From an uncultured Eubacteriales bacterium (lineage in GTDB: Bacteria > Bacillota > Clostridia > Peptostreptococcales > Anaerovoracaceae), in NCBI GenBank assembly GCA_902778565.1, contig CACYYH010000006.1:1-52794 (forward strand): a DNA stretch of 52,794 nucleotides, given 5' to 3'. The notes beneath the pieces are model-generated. The model saw only the letters and a list, made by a program, of their open reading frames with translations. It was not told where the DNA came from and made no database searches. Positions 1 to 8,757 of this stretch are shown in pieces (the stretch's first letter is position 1; every line of letters begins with the position of its first letter). The position numbers and the translations under genes were made by a program.

Positions 1-13
1 ATCTTTTAAAGAT

Positions 14-1573
14 TTACATCAGCGGCGCTAAGATCTTCACAATGGCGCCGAATACTTTGTAAAATATCTTCTCGTTCTTTATGCTCTCGTCGGTGACAGC
101 CGAGCACTTTTTCAGCGTTTCCTGATAATCTGCTTCGATCTCACTGACGCAGCTGGTCTTGTACATATAGGTCGCGCATTCGAAGTGATGGTAGAGGCTG
201 CGGTAGTCCAGATTGATGGTGCCTACCACAGCTTTTTCATTGTCTGAAACGAAGATCTTGGCATGAACAAAGCCGGGATCGTACTCGTAGATCTTTACTC
301 CGTATTTCACAAGCTGGGAATAGTGGGATTTGGCAAGAGAGTAGGCGATCTTCTTATCCGGTATGCCGGGCAGGATGATCTTAACGTCTACGCCGCGCTG
401 AGCAGCATACTTCAGAGCCGTCTCCAGCTCATTATCAAGAATGAGATAAGGAGTCATTATGTGTACGTAGTGTTTTGCGCGGTAAAGGATGTCCATATAT
501 ACGCTTTCGCCGACCCTTTCACCGTCCAGAGGGCAGTCGCAGTATGGCATGACGTAACCGTCGGATTCGGCGGAAGCTTCTACCTTGCATTCGTCCCATT
601 TAACGTCCTGCTCCGTCAGGTTCCACATCTGAAGGAACATGAGGGTGAAGCTTTCAACGGCCTGACCCTTTACCATGACGGCGGTGTCCTTCCAGTGACC
701 GAAACGCTCTTCTTTGTTTATGTATTCGTCAGCCAGATTGACGCCTCCGTTGAAGGCCACCTTGCCGTCGATCACCAGGATCTTGCGGTGGTCGCGGTAA
801 TTATAGTGGGACGAAAGGAAGGGATGTATGGCTGAGAAAGGTTTGCATTTGATGCCCAGCTTCGCCAGACGCTTCGGATAGTCTGCGGTAAGTGTGGAGA
901 TCTCACACATACCGTCATACATTACGCGGACGTCCACGCCCTGGGCGGCTTTATCCGCCAGGATCTTCAGTATGCTGCCCCACATAAAGCCTTCGGTTAT
1001 GATGAAGTACTCCAGGAAGATGAACTTCTCGGCTTTCTTAAGTTCCTCCAGCATAGCTTCGAACTTGGCTTCGCCGGAAGGGAAGAAAGTGGTTGAGGTG
1101 TTTTTATATATAGGGAAGCAGCCGCTTCTGTTGACGTACCGGCACAGGTCGTCCGTACCTGATTCTATGAGCTCCGGTGCGTAGAGGGTATCCTTATCCT
1201 GCTGAAGCATGTCTTTGGTCGCTTCTATTAGCTCCGCTGTGCGCTCTTTTACCATGCGGTGACCGAAGTTCTTCTGGGTGAACCACAGGAAGATCGAAGC
1301 CGGCACGGGGGCAAGCATGATCAGGAACAGCCATGTGAGCTTCGCGCTTGCATCCATTGAGCAGTTGAAGAGGTAAAGGATCATAATTATTGTGAAAACA
1401 AACTGTACCAGAACAAGCCATTTAAAGTAGCTGAATGCCCACAGATAAGCACCCACCAGAAGAACGAGCTCGGCAATTATGGTGATCACCACGAGGCCAA
1501 GCCTGCTGAATATTATCCTTAATAGATTCTTTCTCGACTTCGGAAGAAGGCCGAGTACTTCGTTGTTATCCAT
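14..1573 (-). CDS. cls: Cardiolipin synthase (two-domain phospholipase D family)
   Basis: Membrane enzyme that condenses two phosphatidylglycerols (or a close variant of that reaction) into cardiolipin. Three N-terminal hydrophobic segments at about residues 25-45, 50-70 and 80-97 are followed by two PLD catalytic domains with HKD motifs: H262-x-K264 in DHRKILVID and H437-x-K439 in VHAKIFVSD. The 519-aa length fits bacterial Cls. The open frame reaches a GTG at 1582, but the Shine-Dalgarno AAAGGTGG sits just before the ATG at 1573 and would overlap the GTG, so I use 1573. It lies downstream of the two-component genes, separated by a terminator, and has its own promoter at 1610-1638. A link to envelope stress through the adjacent sensor kinase is only inference. 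Confidence 0.93.
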   Translation of the reverse strand: MDNNEVLGLLPKSRKNLLRIIFSRLGLVVITIIAELVLLVGAYLWAFSYFKWLVLVQFVFTIIMILYLFNCSMDASAKLTWLFLIMLAPVPASIFLWFTQKNFGHRMVKERTAELIEATKDMLQQDKDTLYAPELIESGTDDLCRYVNRSGCFPIYKNTSTTFFPSGEAKFEAMLEELKKAEKFIFLEYFIITEGFMWGSILKILADKAAQGVDVRVMYDGMCEISTLTADYPKRLAKLGIKCKPFSAIHPFLSSHYNYRDHRKILVIDGKVAFNGGVNLADEYINKEERFGHWKDTAVMVKGQAVESFTLMFLQMWNLTEQDVKWDECKVEASAESDGYVMPYCDCPLDGERVGESVYMDILYRAKHYVHIMTPYLILDNELETALKYAAQRGVDVKIILPGIPDKKIAYSLAKSHYSQLVKYGVKIYEYDPGFVHAKIFVSDNEKAVVGTINLDYRSLYHHFECATYMYKTSCVSEIEADYQETLKKCSAVTDESIKNEKIFYKVFGAIVKILAPLM

Positions 1574-1609
1574 TTTATCCACCTTTGTTGTGTGATTTCC
1601 GATAAAGAT

Positions 1610-1638
1610 ATTTTAGCATATAATCTTCCCTGTGAAAA
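1610..1638 (-). promoter_or_regulatory. Promoter of cls
   Basis: On the minus strand TTTTCA (1633-1638) and TAAAAT (1610-1615) are separated by 17 bp. The -10 is preceded by TGC, giving an extended -10 (TGCTAAAAT). It lies between the kinase terminator and the cls start. Confidence 0.6.
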
Positions 1639-1639
1639 C

Positions 1640-1661
1640 AAAAAAGGGACCAAGAGGTCCC
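1640..1661 (-). terminator. Rho-independent terminator after the histidine kinase gene
   Basis: A 6-bp stem GGGACC/GGTCCC (1646-1651 with 1656-1661) and a 4-nt loop are followed on the minus strand by a T run read from 1645 to 1640. It separates the two-component operon from cls. Confidence 0.8.
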
Positions 1662-1677
1662 TTACGCTATTATTACT

Positions 1678-3339
1678 TTATGCCTTGTCCAGCATCACGC
1701 TGGCTTTGAAAAGGTCTCCGTCGATGGTGATCTCGAAGACACCGCCCATCAGGCGGGTAAGGTCTTTTGCGATGGCCAGGCCGAGGCCGCTTCCTTCGGT
1801 GTTTCTGGATTCATCGCCTCTCTTGAAGCGCTCCATCAGTTCATCCGCTGGGATGTTCAGAGGATCCTGAGAGATGTTCTTTACTTCAAGCAGAGCGTGG
1901 CCTTTGCCCGGATCGCTGAGATTCACGTACACGCGGCTTCCGGTCTGAGCATATTTTGAAACGTTGGAAAGCAGGTTCTCGATGACTCTCCAGAGGAGCT
2001 GGCCGTCAGCTCTTACCATGGGGTTCTCCAGATCGTTCTTTACGATGACGTTGAGTTCGTGCTCTGCCAGTCTGTCCTCCATCTCCGCCAGAGCCTGGTT
2101 TACGATGGTGGATATATCCACGTCTGTTATCTCGCAGGGAATGTTGCCGGAGGATGCCTTGGCCGCTTCGAAAAGATTCTCGGTGAGAGTCTTCAGACGG
2201 TGAGTCTTTTCATCGATTATGTCCAGATATTCAGGCGCGCTTTCGGAATCCAGGCCCTCGGTCTTCAAAAGATCCACGTAGGTGATCATGGAAGTAAGAG
2301 GCGTCTTAAGATCGTGGGAAACGTTACTGATCAGGTCTGTCTTGAGACGCTGGTTCTTAAGCTCGTTCTGTACAGCTGCGTTGGTGGCCTGGGATATCTC
2401 GTTGATATCCATGGCGAGACCGTCCAGCCCTGAAAGGGGACCCTTTTCGTCGGCTTCCACAGGGATCTTGTAGGTGAGATTGCCGGATTTGACTTCCGTC
2501 ACACCGGATCTGATCTCTCTGAACTTTTTAACGAATTTCGGTACAAAGACGAAGATCAGAGCAAGGTCGACCAGGGCGCCTACCCAGGTCATGGCCAGAA
2601 GCACCATGCCGATCCCAATGAGGATATATTTGCGCAGGTATTTATCGGAGCGGAAGATGGCGCGATAGCAGTATCTGATGCCGTGCCAGGCAGCTATAAG
2701 GATGATGCCGCAAAGGGATCCCTTTATGAAGGTTCCGGCCTTCAGTTTCTTTACCAGGGTCACCGCGCAGATCATGGTGACCAGGAGACAGCAGAAGCTG
2801 CCTGCCAGTACGAGGCCGAAGACGAACATGTTATTTATGCCGAAAAAGTAATCGTCAGGATCGTTCGGCGTATAGCCCTGACCGGCGATGGCGGGCCAGA
2901 TCTCAAAGAGCGGCTCAAAGATAAAGACTGCGCCGACTCCTGCGGCGATGCCGAGAGCCAGATGTATCTCAGTCCAGAGCCTGTCGAACCAGTTCAGAAC
3001 CGGCTTGCCGTTTTCATCACGGCTGAACCTACCGGTCATGACCATGAGACCGATGACGCAGGCAATGGCAAGAACGGCTAGAACTACTGCGATGACGGTA
3101 TATTTTCCTACAAGGTCAGCCTGCATGTGCTCATTGTTGAATGTGACGCTCCAGAAACTGTTATAAATGTCGCTGTTTACATCTTTCTCGTCTATGCCTG
3201 AAATGTCAAACATGTAAGCTATAGAAAATGCTTTGCTTCCAAAATATCCGCAGGCCGCACCCAGCGCCGGACCCAGGATCCAGAGAAGCGCCGCCAGTGG
3301 CTTCAATTCTTTGATTTCACGTATGTTTCTTTCTTTCAT
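1678..3339 (-). CDS. Membrane sensor histidine kinase
   Basis: Autophosphorylating sensor, partner of the response regulator directly upstream (34 bp apart, same operon). The N-terminal half carries about six hydrophobic segments with only short extracellular loops and no large sensor domain. A linker follows, then a HisKA H-box (NVSHDLKTPLTS) and a HATPase_c domain with N-box NLLSNVSKY and G-box GSGLGLAIAK near the C terminus. The 553-aa length is normal. The frame extends to a GTG at 3348, but AGGGG lies directly against that codon and 8 nt before the ATG at 3339, so the ATG is preferred. Multi-pass kinases without an extracellular sensor often detect membrane perturbation or a partner transporter; the signal here is unknown. 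Confidence 0.92.
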   Translation of the reverse strand: MKERNIREIKELKPLAALLWILGPALGAACGYFGSKAFSIAYMFDISGIDEKDVNSDIYNSFWSVTFNNEHMQADLVGKYTVIAVVLAVLAIACVIGLMVMTGRFSRDENGKPVLNWFDRLWTEIHLALGIAAGVGAVFIFEPLFEIWPAIAGQGYTPNDPDDYFFGINNMFVFGLVLAGSFCCLLVTMICAVTLVKKLKAGTFIKGSLCGIILIAAWHGIRYCYRAIFRSDKYLRKYILIGIGMVLLAMTWVGALVDLALIFVFVPKFVKKFREIRSGVTEVKSGNLTYKIPVEADEKGPLSGLDGLAMDINEISQATNAAVQNELKNQRLKTDLISNVSHDLKTPLTSMITYVDLLKTEGLDSESAPEYLDIIDEKTHRLKTLTENLFEAAKASSGNIPCEITDVDISTIVNQALAEMEDRLAEHELNVIVKNDLENPMVRADGQLLWRVIENLLSNVSKYAQTGSRVYVNLSDPGKGHALLEVKNISQDPLNIPADELMERFKRGDESRNTEGSGLGLAIAKDLTRLMGGVFEITIDGDLFKASVMLDKA

Positions 3340-3373
3340 TTCCTTCACCCCTAAAATACTCCTTTTGATAATT

Positions 3374-4090
3374 TCAGTGTTTCTCCACCTTGTAGCCTAC
3401 GCCCCAGACCACCTTCAGGTATCTGGGATTCTTCGGATCGATCTCGATCTTTTCGCGGATACGGCGGATGTGTACCGCCACGGTGTTTTCCGGATTGTAA
3501 GCCGGCTCGTCCCAGACCTTTTCGTAGATCTGCTCGATGCTGAAGACCCTTCCGGCGTTCTCCGTAAGAAACTTGAGGATGCCGTATTCGGTAGGTGTCA
3601 GCTGCACTTCCTCGCCGTCCACCGTCACCTGCTTGGTGCTGTCGTCGATCACCAGGCCGCCGGTCTTGAAGACGTTCTTTGCTTCAGTGCCGGCGAGGCT
3701 TCCCAGGTTGGTGTAGCGCCTGATCTGTGACTTCACTCTGGCGATGAGCTCCAGCGGATTGAAAGGCTTGGTGATGTAGTCGTCAGCCCCCACGTTCAGA
3801 CCGGTGATCTTGTCGTAATCTTCAGACTTGGCGGAAAGCATTATGATAGGAATGTTCTTTTCCTCTCTGATCCGCATGGTGGCCTGCATCCCATCCAGCT
3901 TAGGCATCATGATGTCCATGATTATCAGATGCAGGTCTTCTTTGGAGGCTATGTTCACCGCCTCCAGTCCATCGTATGCCTTAAAAACATTATACCCCTC
4001 GTTTCTAAGGTAGATCTCAATGGCCTGGGCGATCTCGCGGTCGTCATCCACAACCAGTATATTTATGTTTGAATTGGAATTCTGTGACAT
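3374..4090 (-). CDS. OmpR/PhoB-family response regulator
   Basis: DNA-binding response regulator of 238 aa and first gene of the two-component operon. The receiver domain shows the acidic pair D15/D16, phosphoacceptor D59 (IIMDIMMP) and K108 (ITKPF). A winged-helix Trans_reg_C domain follows from about residue 140 (LTPTEYGILKFL, then the recognition helix region NTVAVHIRRIREKIE). It presumably controls envelope or transport genes and perhaps its own operon: the upstream sequence holds a TTAA-rich half-site pair (CTTAA and TTAAG around 4160-4180), but I cannot assign an operator. The target regulon is unknown. Confidence 0.93.
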   Translation of the reverse strand: MSQNSNSNINILVVDDDREIAQAIEIYLRNEGYNVFKAYDGLEAVNIASKEDLHLIIMDIMMPKLDGMQATMRIREEKNIPIIMLSAKSEDYDKITGLNVGADDYITKPFNPLELIARVKSQIRRYTNLGSLAGTEAKNVFKTGGLVIDDSTKQVTVDGEEVQLTPTEYGILKFLTENAGRVFSIEQIYEKVWDEPAYNPENTVAVHIRRIREKIEIDPKNPRYLKVVWGVGYKVEKH

Positions 4091-4195
4091 TTGTCTTCTT
4101 CCTTTCCCCTTCTCGACTATGAGTATAAAACCCGTATATTACAAAACGACTGATAGAAAACTTAAGAAATTATTAAGCCACAGGGTTTTTTAAAG

Positions 4196-4216
4196 AAAAA
4201 ACGGACTGGCGTCCGT
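4196..4216 (-). terminator. Terminator of the asparaginase gene
   Basis: ACGGAC/GTCCGT stem with a TGGC loop (4201-4216) abuts the asparaginase stop codon and runs into a T tract on the minus strand (4200-4196). It insulates the gene from the response-regulator operon. Confidence 0.8.
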
Positions 4217-5230
4217 TTAAATGCTTATCTCGCCCCTCAGGTTGGTCTCCATGGCCCGTTTCATTGTGTCGGGCTCCATGTCCTGGCTGAAGAGGTAGTA
4301 AAGCTTGGCCACAGCCGCTTCTGTGGTCATATCCAGGCAGCTTACCGCGCCGAAATCTCTCAGCTTAGAGGACGCTGCGTAGGTGCCTATCCTGGCTGTT
4401 CCCTGGTAGCACTGAGAACATACAGCGATAAGAGTGCCGCTTTCGCTGGCTCTTCTGATGCTGTTCACAAGAGCAGGATCCTGGGAAGGGATGTTTCCGG
4501 AGCCGAAGGCTTCCAGGATCACGCCACGGATCTTTTCGGCTATGATGGGTTCCAAAAGATCGAAGCGCATGCCGGGGAAGAGCTTCAGAACCGCGATGGG
4601 AACGCGCTTGAAAGCTCTGAAATTAAAGTTTGCCGGCTGCTCAGGCAGCTGAAGGCCTCTTCTGCTGTACTTGATATCTATACCTACTGAGGCCAGAGGA
4701 GGGTAGCTGGGTGAGGTGAAGGCGATGAGATCGTCTGCAGAGGTCTTGGTTGCCCTGTTTCCCCTGATCAGCTTTCCGGCAAAATATATGGATACTTCGT
4801 TGGCTACTCCCTGGGAGGCTATCATCATGGAATTGATGATGTTGTCTCTGCCGTCGGAGCGGACCTCGCACATAGGTATCTGGGATCCTGTCATTACCAC
4901 GGGTTTTCCCAGACCTTCAAGCATGAAGGAAAGGGCAGAGGCGGTATACGCCATGGTGTCCGTGCCATGAAGGATGACGAAGCCATCATATTTATCATAT
5001 CTTGCGGCTATCGCAGAACCTATGACGTTCCACTCATCTACTGAAATATCTGAAGAGTCCAGCAATGGATCGAACTCCACCAGATCCCAGGTGGGCATAT
5101 CCTCATGTCTCAACTGTGAAATATCATCCAGAAGAGATCTGAAATAACCCTTTTTCGGCGCATAGCCGTCTTCTGTGGGCACCATTCCGATGGTGCCGCC
5201 GGTGTATAGGATGCAAACTTTTTTGTTCAT
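4217..5230 (-). CDS. ansA: Type I (cytoplasmic) L-asparaginase
   Basis: Hydrolyses asparagine to aspartate and ammonia. The 337-aa protein has no signal peptide, fitting the cytoplasmic type I class. Both catalytic threonine motifs are visible: TGGTIGM with T13, and HGTDTMAY with T90 and D91, followed by TGSQIPM around 114-120. Monocistronic: a strong promoter precedes it (5256-5284) and a terminator hairpin touches its stop codon. Shine-Dalgarno AAAGGAG precedes the ATG. Consistent with an amino-acid-using anaerobe. Confidence 0.93.
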   Translation of the reverse strand: MNKKVCILYTGGTIGMVPTEDGYAPKKGYFRSLLDDISQLRHEDMPTWDLVEFDPLLDSSDISVDEWNVIGSAIAARYDKYDGFVILHGTDTMAYTASALSFMLEGLGKPVVMTGSQIPMCEVRSDGRDNIINSMMIASQGVANEVSIYFAGKLIRGNRATKTSADDLIAFTSPSYPPLASVGIDIKYSRRGLQLPEQPANFNFRAFKRVPIAVLKLFPGMRFDLLEPIIAEKIRGVILEAFGSGNIPSQDPALVNSIRRASESGTLIAVCSQCYQGTARIGTYAASSKLRDFGAVSCLDMTTEAAVAKLYYLFSQDMEPDTMKRAMETNLRGEISI

Positions 5231-5255
5231 GGTATGTCTTCACTCCTTTAAAGCC

Positions 5256-5284
5256 ATTATACTCTAACAGAGGGCATTAATCAA
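5256..5284 (-). promoter_or_regulatory. Promoter of the asparaginase gene
   Basis: Minus-strand TTGATT (5279-5284), 17-bp spacer, perfect TATAAT (5256-5261), ahead of a clear ribosome site. Confidence 0.8.
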
Positions 5285-5306
5285 TCGCTGTTCGCCTATC
5301 GTGGGA

Positions 5307-5335
5307 TTGATTGGAGCATATATATAAAGTATAAT
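5307..5335 (+). promoter_or_regulatory. Promoter of the GNAT acetyltransferase gene
   Basis: TTGATT (5307-5312), 17-bp spacer, TATAAT (5330-5335). It is back-to-back with the asparaginase promoter; the two -35 boxes are about 23 bp apart. Confidence 0.8.
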
Positions 5336-5365
5336 TTATTCAGAGAAACTAATAGGAGAAAAAAC

Positions 5366-5839
5366 ATGACTGACAGAACTGACTACTATCATATCGAAGA
5401 CCTGACTCCTGAGACCCATGAACGCATGAAGGAGATCTCATATCACTGGCTGAAGAAATACGACGTGCTGGACGAGGAGGATTTTCCTGTGCTGGAGGAT
5501 CCCTTCGGCGAAGTGATTGCCAAAGGCGGATATTTCTTTGTGGGGATCGCTGAAGGCGAAGTGGTGTCCTGCGCCGCTTTGGAAAAGACGGAAAACGGAG
5601 ATTTCGAGATCGCCAAGCTTGCGGTGGACGAAAGGTATTTCGGACGCGGCTATGCGGTGAAACTCATGGAGCACGCCATCAAAAAAGCAAAGGAAGCCGG
5701 CGCCCGCCGGGTATTCCTTTATACCAACAGCAAACTGGCGCCGGCCTTGAGCCTTTACAAAAAGCTGGGATTCACACAGGTCGACAGAGGGGAGAGCAAA
5801 TACCCCTCCGCCGACATGGAATTCGAGCTCATCATATGA
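5366..5839 (+). CDS. GNAT-family N-acetyltransferase
   Basis: Single-domain acetyl-CoA-dependent acyltransferase of 157 aa. The core acetyl-CoA loop is seen as YFGRGYAVKLM (about 91-101), preceded by the beta-4 strand EIAKLAVDE and followed by the C-terminal LYKKLGF motif. The acceptor substrate cannot be told; similar small GNATs act on amino acids, polyamines or ribosomal proteins. Strong promoter at 5307-5335 and RBS AGGAG 7 nt before the ATG. Its 3' end overlaps by 8 bp the end of the convergent sigma-54 regulator remnant. Confidence 0.88.
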   Translation: MTDRTDYYHIEDLTPETHERMKEISYHWLKKYDVLDEEDFPVLEDPFGEVIAKGGYFFVGIAEGEVVSCAALEKTENGDFEIAKLAVDERYFGRGYAVKLMEHAIKKAKEAGARRVFLYTNSKLAPALSLYKKLGFTQVDRGESKYPSADMEFELII

Positions 5840-6344
5840 TGATACCGTATTTATGTATCCTGTACTGTAAGCTCTGGCGTTTGATGTCCAGAGCTTCTGC
5901 TGTTCTGGAGATATTTCCGCCATACTGATCGAGGGCCTGTCTCAGGACTTCGTTTTCATATCTGTCCATGACGGACTGAAGGGTCTCCCTTGACCAGTCC
6001 GGCTTTATGGCAGAGGCGGCGGAAGCAGAGGCCTTTGCGGTGTCTGCAGCTGCCATACCATTCTCATGGTATTCCCTGAGAAGATGCTTTGGCAGATGTT
6101 CCATTTCGATGGTGTCGCCATCGGTGACGTTCATGGCATAATCCACCATGTGAAAGAGCTCCCTGACGTTACCCGGCCAGGAGTAGCGCTTGAGGAAATC
6201 CAGAACTTCAGGAGCTATTTTGTCCACTTTATTCACATAGTGGATGTTGGAATTTCTGATGCGGGCGCGCATGAGAGTCTCGATATCCTCCGGGTGATCT
6301 CGTAATGGAGGCAGGTTCTTTTGGAAAGTGGGACCTCTTGGACT
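5832..6344 (-). pseudogene. 3' remnant of a sigma-54-dependent transcriptional activator
   Basis: Only the end of an AAA+/Fis-type sigma-54 activator is left. It shows the conserved PPLRDHPEDI and RYSWPGNVREL elements of the AAA+ C-terminal part, then a Fis-type helix-turn-helix (ISRTAEALDIKRQSLQYRI) as the last 45 residues. Walker A, Walker B, the GAFTGA loop and any sensory domain are missing. The frame continues upstream to an ATG at 6374 only by reading through a terminator hairpin, and those residues show no family likeness. FQKNL directly before PPLRD resembles the family's FRxDL element joined to PPLR by an internal deletion. No promoter or ribosome site is evident. In amino-acid-fermenting clostridia such activators often control catabolic operons, so this may be the lost regulator of a neighbour. 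Confidence 0.8.
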
Positions 6345-6353
6345 CTGAAACAC

Positions 6354-6384
6354 AAAAAAGACGCGTGCGCACACGCGTCTTTTT
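6354..6384. terminator. Bidirectional terminator after the FAD dehydrogenase gene
   Basis: A perfect 9-bp stem AGACGCGTG/CACGCGTCT (6359-6367, 6372-6380) with a CGCA loop is flanked by an A run on one side and a T run on the other. It ends the minus-strand Etf operon. Confidence 0.88.
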
Positions 6385-6400
6385 GCGTTTTCTGTTTATA

Positions 6401-7780
6401 TCATAATACTGTACCGGGATTCAGGAGACCTTTGGGATCGAAGACGTTTTTGATACCTCTCATCAGGCTGAGCTCTGTTTCGCTGAGCTGCAGTTTCAGG
6501 TCTTCTCGTCTTATCTTACCGATTCCATGCTCGCCTGTAATGGTGCCGTTATACTTGAATACCAGGTCGTACATCTTCCTCTTATATTCATCTGCATATT
6601 CAGGTGTTTTGCCGTCTACGTACCACATGTCTCCGTGAACGTTTCCGTCGGCTATATGCGCTACGATATTGTTTCCGGTATTGTATGAGGCTGCCAGAGC
6701 TTTAAGATCGGAAATGAAGGCAGGGATACAGGACACAGGAACAGCATAGTCAAAGCTGTCACAGATATCGTTAACTATAAAATTATAGTGCTCACTTCTT
6801 ATCAGGAGAAGTTCATCCTGCTCGGCCTTTTTTTCAGCAATCAAAGTTTCATAACAGTCATGTTTCTCACAGATATCGTTGATGACCCGGACCGCGTCAA
6901 AGAGACGGTCCTCTGTCTGCTCTGATAGTATGATCATGAGATCCGCATTTCCGTCCTTTGCCTGCCACTCAAGACCCAGCATTTCTGCCGTGCCGGTGAA
7001 AAGTCGTTTATCCATATACTCGACTGCCAGGGGTAAAGTGCCGCTTTTAAGTATATCCGTTACTGCGTCACAAGCATCCCGGAATCTCTCAAAGGGAGCT
7101 ACAATGGTGCAGGAGTAATTGTCTTTAGGATATATCTTGAGTATTACTTTGGTAACTATAGCGAGAGTGCCTTCGCTTCCGAGGATGAGCTGACAGAGAT
7201 TATATCCTGCATTATTCTTGATGAGTTTACCTCCAAGCTCCAGGATCTCGCCGTTAGGAAGCACTACTTCGATGCCCATGATATGCTTGCGCATAACGCC
7301 ATGGCGGACCGCTCTGGCTCCGCCGGCGTTTGTCACTGCCATGCCTCCCATCTGAGCGCCCTCATCTCCGGGGTGTACGGGGAAACTTAGACCATCGTAC
7401 TTTTCCAGTTCCTCCAGAAGCTGCATGAGCGTAACGCCGCTCTCCAGAACTGCTACCATATTTTTGTCATCGATCTCTATGATACGGTTAAGGCGCTCCA
7501 TGGAAATGATGATGCTTTCGACTACAGGAGTGCAGCCTCCTGCCAGACCTGTGCCGCCTCCGCGAACCAGAAAAGGTATATCGTGGGTGTCGGCGTATTT
7601 GACGATCGAAGATATCTCAGCCGTATCCGCAGGTTTGACAACAATAGAATCGAGTGCTGCGTCAGGTCTGAAAGCCTTCTCTACTTCGTCATACATATAT
7701 GCACCTGTCTGTTCAAGGTCGGTAAGTACATACTCTTCACCGACGATCTCTTTTAAGGCTTTATAATCTGAAACAGTCAT
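6401..7780 (-). CDS. FAD-linked 2-hydroxyacid dehydrogenase, GlcD/LctD type
   Basis: Flavoprotein of 459 aa with an N-terminal FAD_binding_4 (PCMH-type) domain, including RGGGTGLAGG near residue 75-85, and a C-terminal FAD-oxidase domain with GEHGIGKIRR near 425. The family oxidises D-lactate, glycolate or other 2-hydroxyacids. It is the last gene after etfB and etfA, with ATGA overlap to etfA and RBS AAAGGAG. The order etfB-etfA-dehydrogenase matches the electron-confurcating lactate dehydrogenase LctBCD of acetogens, where NAD+ reduction by lactate is driven by reduced ferredoxin. The exact hydroxyacid is not readable; the upstream aminotransferase suggests an amino-acid-derived one. Confidence 0.9.
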   Translation of the reverse strand: MTVSDYKALKEIVGEEYVLTDLEQTGAYMYDEVEKAFRPDAALDSIVVKPADTAEISSIVKYADTHDIPFLVRGGGTGLAGGCTPVVESIIISMERLNRIIEIDDKNMVAVLESGVTLMQLLEELEKYDGLSFPVHPGDEGAQMGGMAVTNAGGARAVRHGVMRKHIMGIEVVLPNGEILELGGKLIKNNAGYNLCQLILGSEGTLAIVTKVILKIYPKDNYSCTIVAPFERFRDACDAVTDILKSGTLPLAVEYMDKRLFTGTAEMLGLEWQAKDGNADLMIILSEQTEDRLFDAVRVINDICEKHDCYETLIAEKKAEQDELLLIRSEHYNFIVNDICDSFDYAVPVSCIPAFISDLKALAASYNTGNNIVAHIADGNVHGDMWYVDGKTPEYADEYKRKMYDLVFKYNGTITGEHGIGKIRREDLKLQLSETELSLMRGIKNVFDPKGLLNPGTVL

Positions 7781-8754
7781 TTCGTGCGCTCCTTTCTGAA
7801 TCTTTCTGTGAGCATCGGCAGTATTTCATAAAGGTCACCGACATATCCGATATCAGCCACCTTGAAGATAGGCGCTGAAGGATCGCTGTTAATGGCTATA
7901 ATGGTGCCGGACTCTTTCATGCCTGCCAGGTGCTGAGGTGCACCTGAGATACCGCATGCGATGTAGATCTTAGGTTTAACACGGTGTCCGCTGTAACCCA
8001 CCTGAATCTGGCTCGATACCATACCGGCATCTACCAGAGCGCGAGAGGCGGCCATAACTCCGCCTAAGGTCTTCGCCAGATCCTCTGCCAGAACAAGGTC
8101 TTCCTTCTTCTTGAAGCCTCTGCCTGCGGCAACTATGACATCAGCTTTGGTCACGTCGACGCCTCCCAACTCCTGAGTGGAAAGAATTTCTATTCCGGAA
8201 ACGGTGCATGCCGGTGTAAGTTTCCTTATGTCTACAGATCTGGTAGTATCGCGATCCGCTTCGTTGAACTCCTTATAACGGATGGTTGCCATCTGAGGAT
8301 CGGTAACTGTTTTGATATGAGCAAGGATGTTATCACTGAAGGCGGGACGGATCTGGATGATCCTTCCGTCTTCATCAACCTGAAGGTCTGTGCAGTCTGC
8401 CGTGAGACCGGTGTTGAGAGCACCGGCGATACGCGGAGCAAGGGATCTGCCGAAGGTGGTAGCGCCGATAAGCACCATCTGAGGATGAATATCCTTAAGA
8501 GCGCTGACGATGTTTTCTTTAAAGAGCATCTCATCAGCATTCTCAAAGCAATGGGCCTCCATATAATATACAGGGGAAGCTCCGCGGTAGCATAATTCTT
8601 CGCAAGGGATACCTGAAGGACCGACCAGGAGGCAGCTTACAAAGCCGCCGGTCTTAGCTGCCAGTTCGGATCCCTTTCCGATCAGTTCATATGTGACAGG
8701 ATGTATTTTTCCGTAGTTTTGCTCTGCCAGAACAAGAATCTCATTGTTTTTCAT
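7777..8754 (-). CDS. etfA: Electron transfer flavoprotein alpha subunit
   Basis: 325-aa EtfA. The N-terminal ETF domain is followed by the conserved C-terminal FAD-binding domain ([46 protein letters not shown]). With EtfB it forms the FAD-containing heterodimer that passes electrons between NAD(H), ferredoxin and the dehydrogenase encoded next. It overlaps the dehydrogenase start by 4 nt, and etfB ends 3 bp before it, so translation is tightly coupled. The set is not accompanied by an acyl-CoA dehydrogenase, so a role in butyrate synthesis is less likely. Confidence 0.95.
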   Translation of the reverse strand: MKNNEILVLAEQNYGKIHPVTYELIGKGSELAAKTGGFVSCLLVGPSGIPCEELCYRGASPVYYMEAHCFENADEMLFKENIVSALKDIHPQMVLIGATTFGRSLAPRIAGALNTGLTADCTDLQVDEDGRIIQIRPAFSDNILAHIKTVTDPQMATIRYKEFNEADRDTTRSVDIRKLTPACTVSGIEILSTQELGGVDVTKADVIVAAGRGFKKKEDLVLAEDLAKTLGGVMAASRALVDAGMVSSQIQVGYSGHRVKPKIYIACGISGAPQHLAGMKESGTIIAINSDPSAPIFKVADIGYVGDLYEILPMLTERFRKERTK

Positions 8755-8757
8755 GCT

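Noticed and set aside
6345..6374. Intact start of the sigma-54 activator fragment at 6374
   Set aside because: Those codons run through a terminator hairpin, show no family likeness and have no ribosome site.
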